A DNA stretch of 64,000 nucleotides from Tipula vernalis (taxonomy: Eukaryota; Arthropoda; Insecta; Diptera; Tipulidae), in contig OY282558.1 of NCBI GenBank assembly GCA_958295665.1, positions 183,126,015 to 183,190,014 on the forward strand, written 5' to 3'. The notes beneath the pieces were generated by a model. It worked only from the letters and a program-made list of their open reading frames with translations. It was not told the DNA's origin and did not search any database. Positions 56,090-64,000 of this stretch are shown piece by piece (the stretch's first letter is position 1; each line of letters begins with the position of its first letter). A program made the translations under genes and the position numbers.

Positions 56090-57480
56090 TTTCTTAAATG
56101 GATCTCTACGAAAAAAGAGGGTCTCAGTATTTATTAATTTGCATCTACCTCGATATGCTGGAAGTATGAAAGCAGGCAGGCTTACATCTCTAGGTAGCCT
56201 TGGGAGAGCTTACATTTAAAAGCGCTTTTACACTCTATCTATGCCATCTGAGTAGTTATTATAAAACAGATTCCATACGGCAACACCATATTCTAACAAT
56301 GAACGAACAAACGGGATGTATAAAATTTTAATCACGTAAGAATCCTGAAAATCTTTGGAAAACCTTTTAAAAAACCCAAGCATAGAATTCGCTTTAGAAA
56401 TGCAACCCTCAATGTGCTTATGAAATGATAGATTCGAAGTAAAAGGTATACCTAAATTCTTAAACTTATCGACACTTTTAATAATGCAATCGTCAAAAAA
56501 GTAAACGTAACTAGCGGGTGAGTGTAATCGGGTGAAGCAGATTGTTTTGCATTTGTAGATCTATAGCATCAAATTATGCGATGTACACTAAACTTTGAAG
56601 TTTGTCGGATCCGATTGAAAGTCAATTGCATCATTGGCGCAAGAAATAGTTGTGAAAATTTTAATGTCGTCCGCATAAATTACTCAGACAATTTACCACA
56701 TCATTTACGAAAAGAATAAAAAACATGGAGCCAAATGACTACCTTGATGGGCTCCTGAAGAACTCTTGAAGTGAAATTATACCAATTTTCACTATTTGAG
56801 TTCTAAATTCCAGGTAAGACCTAATCCAATCAATCGGAAAAACAGGTTCAATCCAAGGAGTTAAGTTTCCGCAGCAGCAATTCATGATCGACCTTATCAA
56901 AGGCCTTTCACAAATCAGTGTAAATGACCTGTACAAAATTACCATTTAATAGTGCATATAAAATACAATTTGAAAACCAAACTAAGTTAGTTACAGTTGA
57001 CCTATCAAGGAAAAATTCAAGCTATCCTGTGAAAATCCATGAGAAATGAATATCTTAACATGAAACCACAATTTCCCTTTAACTAGTTACACACAATGCT
57101 TTGTTAAAACTGAAATAATGCAAATACCTCTATAGTTCTCGACATCGCTTCTAAATCCAGATTTAAAAATTGGCCTAATAAGTAAGTGTTCCCATAGAAG
57201 AGAGAGGCAACTAGGAAAATATGACCAGAAATTGCACTACCGGCTAATTTTAGAAAATGAGTGGAATACAATCGAATCCGGAACTTTCATTAATATCAAG
57301 GATTGACCATTCGGATAAAATAGTATCTACTTCGAGACGAAACATAGAATATTTTGACTCCCATACAACATTATTCAAAATACATAGATTTTGAATTATA
57401 TACAATGTCCAACAAATTAGTTGTCCATTAGATTTGTTTTTGTAATTAACAAAATGCGAAAAGTTATTCGGCTTTGATTT
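56090..57480 (-). pseudogene. Jockey-like LINE reverse-transcriptase remnant
   Basis: On the minus strand, SSGFDCIPLIFLKLAGSAIS (about 57230-57290) is the start of the reverse transcriptase. KAFDKVDHELLLRKLNS-type wording (56870-56920) is motif A, and DWIRSYLEFRTQIVKIG (56765-56830) leads towards motif B. The C-terminal SYVIKILYIPFVRSLLEYGVA follows at about 56270-56340. Stops and shifts are frequent, and the YADD/FADD block is not recognisable. Adjacent poly-C at 57596-57612 belongs to the following inverted-repeat unit. Confidence 0.75.
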
Positions 57481-57564
57481 AGTTGATGATGCAAGCTCCA
57501 GAATATAACTGCTGTAAAGAATATATATGTACATATATACTATATTTATATATATATTCTTTAA

Positions 57565-58795
57565 TAGAGTTTCCCAAAATTTGGCTCTTTCCAGCGCCCC
57601 TCCTCTCCCCCTCCACGAGTAATACTTTTTGGAAGTTAAGACCATTCTACTTAGGTTGCTTTATTTTAATGTTATAGGCATCATTCTCTTCGTTTTTTAT
57701 TGAACTTTCATTTGAAGTCAGTTTCAGCCTCATATTTAATATTGGCTAAATGCGACACCAAAAGGTGCAATCTTATTTTTTTATTAGAAAATGGCATGTT
57801 TTAAAATTTTCGCTAAATCAGTGAATTTTTACTAAAACACATAGACTCAGTTTTTTCATGTTTACATGACCTTTACAAATTTTTGAACCACATTTAATTT
57901 TTTCAAACACTTTTAAAGTTGGGTACAAGCGTTTGAATGCACCCAATTTTTCGGAAATCGTAATATTCACACCTCTGAAACTTTTCTCGTTTTACTCTGA
58001 ACGACACTAGCTTTTCGAAAGAAGCTCTTCGTTTTATCCTCACAACACCTCATGAAATACTTATTTGGATATTGAGATCCTAACTACGATATAATTTTTT
58101 AAAACACCTAATAACTCGTTAAAAAAAAATCAGGGGTAGTAACGCACGTTTTAATTCTGTATTTCACAAATATCTCAGCTTCTGTTTATCATGTTAAAAA
58201 AAAGTATGTATTTCTTTATTTATTTTGAGTTTGCCTTTAAATCGAACATTTTTAACTTAATATTACAGTAAACAAATTAAAATCTCTCAGATCAATTTTG
58301 GTTTTATATATGTAGATCATAACAAAATTCAGAAGCATAAGGAAAAGCTCAGTAGAAGGTTCAACACTGTTAAAAATTCACAGTTGTGATCCCCTTGATG
58401 AAAAAAGGTACAAATTAACTTGTATCTACTACTAAACTTACCCCTACTTATAATTTTAAAAATGTTAGATTCAAAGGCAAACTCATAATAAATAAAGTGG
58501 TACATACTTTTTTTTTAATATGATAAACAGAAACTGAGATATTTGTAAAATACTGAATTAAAACGTACGTTATCACTTCTGATTTTTTTTAACGAGCTAT
58601 TAGGTGTTTTAAAAACATTATAACGTAGTGGGGCGAGAAAACGGAGAGAATGAGGCCTATACCTTTAAAAACAAAGCAACCTAAGTAGAATGGTTACCTA
58701 TCTATTATCCTAAAATCACTCAATTTCTTAACTTCAAAAAATCATAGCTTGAGAAGTGTGGGCCAGGAAGGGATCAAATTTTGGGAAAATCCATT
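57565..58795. mobile_element. Long inverted-repeat (foldback-like) element, 1.23 kb
   Basis: The left arm (57565-57700 and 58060-58245) and right arm (58470-58795) are reverse complements with modest divergence. Paired words include ttcccaaaatttg, ccattctacttaggttgctt, ataggc(a/c)tcattctct, aacacctaataactcgttaa and tatctcag(c/t)ttctgtttatca. About 350 bases (57700-58060) are present only in the left arm. The centre (58246-58469) is non-coding AT-rich DNA. No transposase was seen. It would fold into a long hairpin, as in foldback elements or large MITEs. Confidence 0.75.
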
Positions 58796-59329
58796 TTTCA
58801 TCGACTAATTTTCTGGAAAAAATTACAGATAAATCGGTGAATGAAGTAAAATGCATGCGCACGGTTTTTTTAAAAAGTAATGGAATAAGCCCATATATAC
58901 TTCTTACGTAATTAGGATGTAATTTATATTTTTGTGAGCCTTGCCCCTTCTATTTTTAGATTTTGCAAGTCATTATTATGCCACGTTTCCTTTTTTGTAC
59001 TTGAAGCTGTTATCCTAGGGATAAATCTCTCCATACCTAAATTAATGTTTCAATTGAAAATCCGGAAATGCATTTAAGGAAATAATCATTACAAAATTTA
59101 AAATTCATGAGTTCACATTTTCTTCAACCAACTCGCATCATTTAAAAATATAAAAATACATATTGTATATTAACGAAATTCGTAATTTCGTATGAGTTGA
59201 GTTAGAAAAATCTGTATGGCTGAAAAGTTCATGCCGAGACCGTGCGAGGTCTTTACGAGGTGCAAATTTCCATGGCAGAAACGCGAGATAAAAACAACTT
59301 ATTCATAACAATAATATAAAAAACACGGT
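58796..59329. other. No gene recognised
   Basis: AT-rich non-coding stretch between the foldback element and the Tc1 remnant. Confidence 0.45.
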
Positions 59330-60015
59330 TAAGGTGTACTACTTCAGCATTATATTATATTCTCAGATGAGAGTAGCTTTAATATTTTTGGCTTCGAATC
59401 CCAAATGGAATGATGAAATAATATTCAATCAATTCAACGCTGCCGTACGTAACTTGATTTACATAACGAGAGAAAACGCATTTTGGGAAAATCGATGTAA
59501 AAGTTTTGAAAATATTATATTCTGCACCAAAATTGAAAACTATTCTTCTGAAGCGTTTCTTAATCTAGTTTTATGTAATTATTTTTGTTAATTTTATTGA
59601 TATAGTTTATTATTAGTTATCGATTGGCATTAATAACTGAATTCGGCCGAAAATAAAGTTCTGTAAAATATGCAGTGAAACATGAATGTGGGCATGATGA
59701 AATGGCGTGGGGGTATATATCAGATGGAAACATGGACCGATTTCTCAAGGAAAATTTGATTCCAAGCTATTTAACCCTTGGAGTGTTAAAAAGCTTGGAA
59801 TTAAAGATTGTTTCGAAATTTATCAGGAGAACGATCCGATACGTTCATCTTATATCGTCCAATAATGACTTTTCTATAATTGTCTCGAGTTATGAAAATA
59901 CCACACATCACCGGGCTTAAATATTATTGAAAACTTGTCGCTTAAGTTAAAACTCGGAATTCGAAATCACCCCATTTCCAGCAAAAATGTGCCCAAAAAG
60001 CGTTGGCTGTTTGGT
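59330..60015 (+). pseudogene. Second Tc1-type transposase remnant
   Basis: FSDESSFNIFGFES (about 59365-59405) holds the first catalytic Asp block of Tc1 transposases. After about 250 bases of unrelated DNA comes VKHECGHDEMAWGYIS (59670-59720; the family has KHGGGS-MVWG). A shifted frame then has QENDPIRSSYIV and SPGLNIIENLSLKL (about 59905-59960; the family has DNDPKHTS and SPDLNPIENLW). The order is right and the frames broken. It is not the same copy type as 43800-45014. Confidence 0.72.
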
Positions 60016-60844
60016 ATTGGTTATCTTTTTGTTTTGTATTATTGCACTAATAAATGTATCTGCAATTAACAATTAAGTCGCTATAGCATGAGATGGAAAA
60101 ACAAATTAAATTTTTCACAATTCTCATTCAGATCGAAACTGAATTTGTAAAATTCTTAATAATTTCGCTCTTCGTAATAAAAGTATTGTAATATTACAAA
60201 CCGATAGAAATCTTTGTTCAACTATTTTAATTATAACTATTTTAATTATTAACTACCAATATTTTAAATATATTATAATATTATTTAATATAGTATACAT
60301 AAAAAATATTTTAACTATTTAATTAAATATTTAATTTTATAATATTTGTTTTTTTTTTTCAAATTAATCTAAAACTAATTGTCATAATTTTAAATGTTAA
60401 AATAAACTGCAAATTGTTAATTTAATTGTTCAATAATTATATTTGGTTAAATAACCGAAAGAAATAATTGAATTAAAAATTTAAACAAATAAAATAAGTA
60501 AATTAGCAAAAAAATCGTTTTTTTCATGTTTAACCTGGAAAGCTCATTGTTTCCACCAGAAGTTGAACATTTCATATTTGGTCTAGTTAAATAAAAATGC
60601 TATGTTGAAAAAGTTAACAATTTGTAAAATAATTAAAAAGTAGGTAGAAATGAAGAGAGTTTTCCCATTTTAAGGGTGTTCCGAACTAATCGATTTCTCA
60701 TTTTTAACCTTTTTTACAGATTAACTGGACTATATCATCTGTACTTTTCTCTAGAATAAAAATTTAATACAAATTGTATTGATTTTTTCCAAAATGATTT
60801 TGAATTTCAAACCGTTCTTTAATTTAGGAATACCGTAAATCACA
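60016..60844. other. Very AT-rich non-coding stretch
   Basis: Composed largely of taatattttaa-like words around 60230-60360. No gene was seen. Confidence 0.5.
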
Positions 60845-61135
60845 CACAATTTAAAAATGAAAGTTTAAAAAACCATCAAATTTTGGTTTACAAAATACGT
60901 AAAAACATTTACATATTTTAAAAATTTATGCATAGTGCATATCGTGAACAAAAATTCGCATCATCAGTTGATTTTATTTACTTCTTATTGAGTAAATAAA
61001 AAGCAACTGATGATCTGAATTTTGCTTCACAAAATGCATTTTGCACAAATTTCTAAAATAAATGTTTTTATTTTTTATTCGTTTTGAAAATCAAAATTTT
61101 GTGATTTTTTAAACTTTCATTTTTAGATTGTATTG
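60845..61135. repeat. Palindromic foldback unit, about 290 bases
   Basis: The arms at 60845-60986 and 60992-61135 are reverse complements (atgaaagtttaaaaaacc paired with ttttttaaactttcat; catcagttgattttattta paired with taaataaaaagcaactgatg) around a tiny centre at about 60988. It would form a near-continuous hairpin. It resembles a small palindromic MITE. Confidence 0.75.
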
Positions 61136-61763
<628 letters not shown>

Positions 61764-61852
61764 TATAATTTATTTTATGTACATAATTACGAAAATACAA
61801 AAACGAAGTCAAAACGAATGAAAAATACATGAGAAATTGAGAATATGCTTTA

Positions 61853-62430
61853 CAGTGAAGGGAATATATATTCCATTTAAAATACAAAATTTCATATCAT
61901 ATGTAAATGAATTTGTTTCCCTTACTAGACACCTAATGTTAGTACCAAAAAATAATATTCAAAGAGTGGCGCTAGGTTCGCACCGGCTTAACATTTTATT
62001 TCGGTATAATCTTTCTTATACTTTTGTGTTTTGTGATGGACACCTAATGTTAGTTTTATTTTCGGCCGTACACATTATTCGTGCGCTGATTGAATTTCAT
62101 TGTTGTATGCGCTTGAATTTTCTTATACTTCATTATTTTATGCTTATACTTTTGTGTTTTGTGTTGTAATATAACTTAGCACCTGCATGAATTCTATTAC
62201 CCCTGAATGTATGGGTGTAGGGTTGAAAGTAGGCTTGTAAGATAACTTACGACCTGAACGTGTGCAATCCACCTGAATGTATGTTGGGTTTATGACTCAA
62301 AGTATGCTCGTAATAGGCCTGAAAGTATGCTTGTAAAGTATTCTAGCTATTACCCCTGAATGGATGAATTTGGCCTGAATGTACGCTATTACCCCTGAAT
62401 CTATTTAGTTACTTCTGAATTTATACTATT
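61853..62430 (+). repeat. LTR-like repeat, copy 2, with CCTGAATGTATG motif cluster
   Basis: Matches 54420-54240 in inverted orientation, with gacacctaatgttag present twice (61928 and 62040) because about 110 bases are duplicated or inserted. From 62190 to 62420 the motif cctgaatgtatg or a variant occurs about eight times. It may be a solo LTR of the BEL lineage at 50563-54420. Confidence 0.6.
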
Positions 62431-62469
62431 ACGTCATCAATCCCAATCCCAAATTCGGTAGAACCGGCC

Positions 62470-62900
62470 AAAATACACTACTGATACATAATCTCCCATA
62501 ATCTCAAAGCTATTTGAAAAAATGTTACTAACGAAATTGAAACCAATATTAGAAGAGCGTTGCGTTGTTCCAGACCATCAATTTGGGTTCCGGAGCCAAT
62601 GCAATCAAAATTACTTTCGAAGAAACGAAATATTGTTCTGCTGCCTTTTTGGATATCGCACAAGATTTTGATAAAGTTTGGCACGATGGACTAATTTACA
62701 AAATTAAAGAGCTTGTACCGAAGAATCAAAGACAGTCGGAACGATTTAATCGGATCGAGTGTAACGATTTAACGATTGATGGTGTAAAGACTTATCGTCT
62801 GATGGGTTCCATCAGACCAATCGACGATTGGATCATGTGTTGCAATTTCAGATTTGGTCAGATCGACAATCGTCGGATCGTACGTAGACCCTTATGATTA
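62470..62900 (+). pseudogene. Jockey LINE reverse-transcriptase fragment
   Basis: PIISKLFEKMLLTKLKPILE (about 62490-62550), VVPDHQFGFRS and, after a frame change, KYCSAAFLDIAQDFDKVWHD (62620-62685, motif A with catalytic Asp) are standard Jockey wording. About 25 residues that normally lie between them are missing. Unrelated sequence follows after about 62720. Confidence 0.85.
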
Positions 62901-63291
62901 CTATATCAAAGCTATCTTGAGTTTTAATGGGTAACGAAGCTTTACTTTTGGGTGATAAGTACCTAGCAAATTTCCCACTTGTTGTATCGTCAAGCGAGCT
63001 GATTAAGTTAATTGGCATTGATATATCTAATATTCTTGTTATAAATAGATAAATAATCATCTTCTAAAAAAGAATAAACTAGAAAGGAACATTTGAATTT
63101 ATTGGAAATTTATTTGAAAATAAATTGAAAAAGTATGTTTGAAAAAGCTTGTGCTCGTTCGGGCCGACCGTCATCGAGTTGACAATTGCCAAGCCGACCA
63201 ACACCGAGATGATAATCACCGATGACCGTCATCAAATTGATTGCCGCCGAGTTGGTTTTGCCGAGTAGGCCGTGGGAGTTGACCGTCACCA
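62901..63291. other. Non-coding; GC-richer degenerate minirepeat
   Basis: 63150-63290 repeats loose forms of gaccgtcatcgagttgac and is richer in G and C than its surroundings. No gene was seen. Confidence 0.45.
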
Positions 63292-63442
63292 GGGCCTGAA
63301 TTCCGGTTCGGTGACAAATGATAATGAGAAATGACTTGATTTTTTATTTCAACTAGTCGGTTGCATTTTTATTTAGAGTAGGCGAAATAAAACATAAAGT
63401 CATTGCTCATTCTCATTTGTCATTGATCCGGAATTCGGGCCC
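63292..63442. mobile_element. Small MITE-like element with GGGCCTGAATTCCGG termini
   Basis: About 150 bases with imperfect inverted repeats of about 40 bases: gggcctgaattccgg, gtgacaaatga and aatgagaaatgactt on the left pair with aagtcattgctcatt, tcatttgtca and ccggaattcgggccc on the right. The interior is AT-rich. Confidence 0.65.
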
Positions 63443-63597
63443 AGGCCTATATGTAGATTTCGATAGCTACTTTGTAGCTGCTATTATTTGTACTTTATTA
63501 TATAAATAGTATTGTTAATGAAACCTACTTTTGAAACTACTTTACCGAAATCTACAGATCTAGGAAATAAGTTAAGTGTTAAGAAGTTTAAAAGAAC

Positions 63598-63695
63598 TAT
63601 GTCTGTTTATCAAATGATTTTTTCGTATGGAGTTTTTCGTTTTTATGCATTTGTGTCTATAAAAATTCCAAAAAATCATTTGATAAACAGACATA
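63598..63695. repeat. Perfect 26-base inverted repeat with 46-base loop
   Basis: The arms 63598-63623 and 63670-63695 (tatgtctgtttatcaaatg and its complement) pair perfectly. The position is outside any recognised gene. It may be a hairpin RNA source or the core of a small palindromic element. Confidence 0.75.
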
Positions 63696-64000
63696 TTCTC
63701 TTAAATTTCTTAATATTGTGTGGGCATTAAACACACACAAGTGAGGGTTTTCCTTAAGTTTTTTGATTTAGTGAATATAAGTCGCAAAATCAATACGTTC
63801 CTACTTAACACTATCTGTGTTCAGTAGGAATTGTATTTTTATAGTTTGGTCGTAGCTACCTGTTGAGTAGACCAATTTTTTCAGTACGAAACCAACCTAC
63901 CAAGCCAATGAGCTCAAGGAAAGTTTTCATTTTTTGTTCAGGGTTATACAATTTATATAACTCTTAGGGTAAAGTACGAGGGGACTGATACATCTCTTTT

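Noticed and set aside
59334..59591. 85-codon plus frame considered as a small gene
   Set aside because: A neighbouring frame over the same bases reads the Tc1 block FSDESSFNIFG, so this frame is a shadow.

Overview
This window is A+T-rich insect chromosomal DNA, probably from a fly or midge. The support is one gene of the insect yellow/MRJP family with short GT-AG introns, plus a crowd of insect-type transposable elements (BEL/Pao, Ty3/Gypsy, Jockey- and RTE-like LINEs, hAT, Tc1, pogo, piggyBac-type MITE). I cannot name the species. No rRNA, tRNA, CRISPR array or bacterial gene was seen.

Host genes are few. The 3' part of a yellow-family gene lies on the + strand (22862-24077, three exons). 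Two small three-exon genes lie on the minus strand at 34100-34918 and 49589-50033. Each encodes a single-pass membrane protein of about 95 residues ending in a PPxY tail. Their exon sizes (63/160/65 and 63/163/65 bases), intron phases (0 and 1) and first intron (73 bases) match, so they are paralogues. Their exons are too short to show in an ordinary ORF scan.

Layout. 1-1103: BEL/Pao gag running off the left edge. 2142-4280: LINE remnant. 6216-9060: MITEs, a LINE reverse-transcriptase piece and a Gypsy remnant. 9300-9966: 173-base satellite. 10650-11260: remnant of a transposase with a DYMHCVLLG motif. 14270-16120: hAT transposase. 16264-20043: RTE-like LINE with its target-site duplication. 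21219-22126: unit with 72-base terminal direct repeats. 22862-24077: yellow-like gene. 24190-34010: 165- and 180-base satellite arrays interrupted by an 8-kb BEL/Pao element with an envelope gene. 34100-34918: PPxY gene 1. 36140-41262: 184-base satellite interrupted by a Gypsy gag element. 41235-45014: transposon-like gene pieces and a Tc1 element. 46210-49240: LINE and pogo remnants. 49589-50033: PPxY gene 2. 50563-53754: second BEL pol. 56090-62720: LINE and Tc1 remnants, two long inverted repeats, a (TA)n tract. 63292-63695: small palindromic elements.

The most striking observation is inside the envelope-bearing BEL element. Its reverse-transcriptase region is interrupted, in sense orientation and in frame, by about 366 bases that read as the C-terminal tail of an ER chaperone of the HYOU1/GRP170 type, ending in an HTEL retention-like signal and stop (29933-30298). 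This looks like a captured host transcript. Several other elements read as one continuous frame broken only by single stop codons, which points to fairly recent decay.
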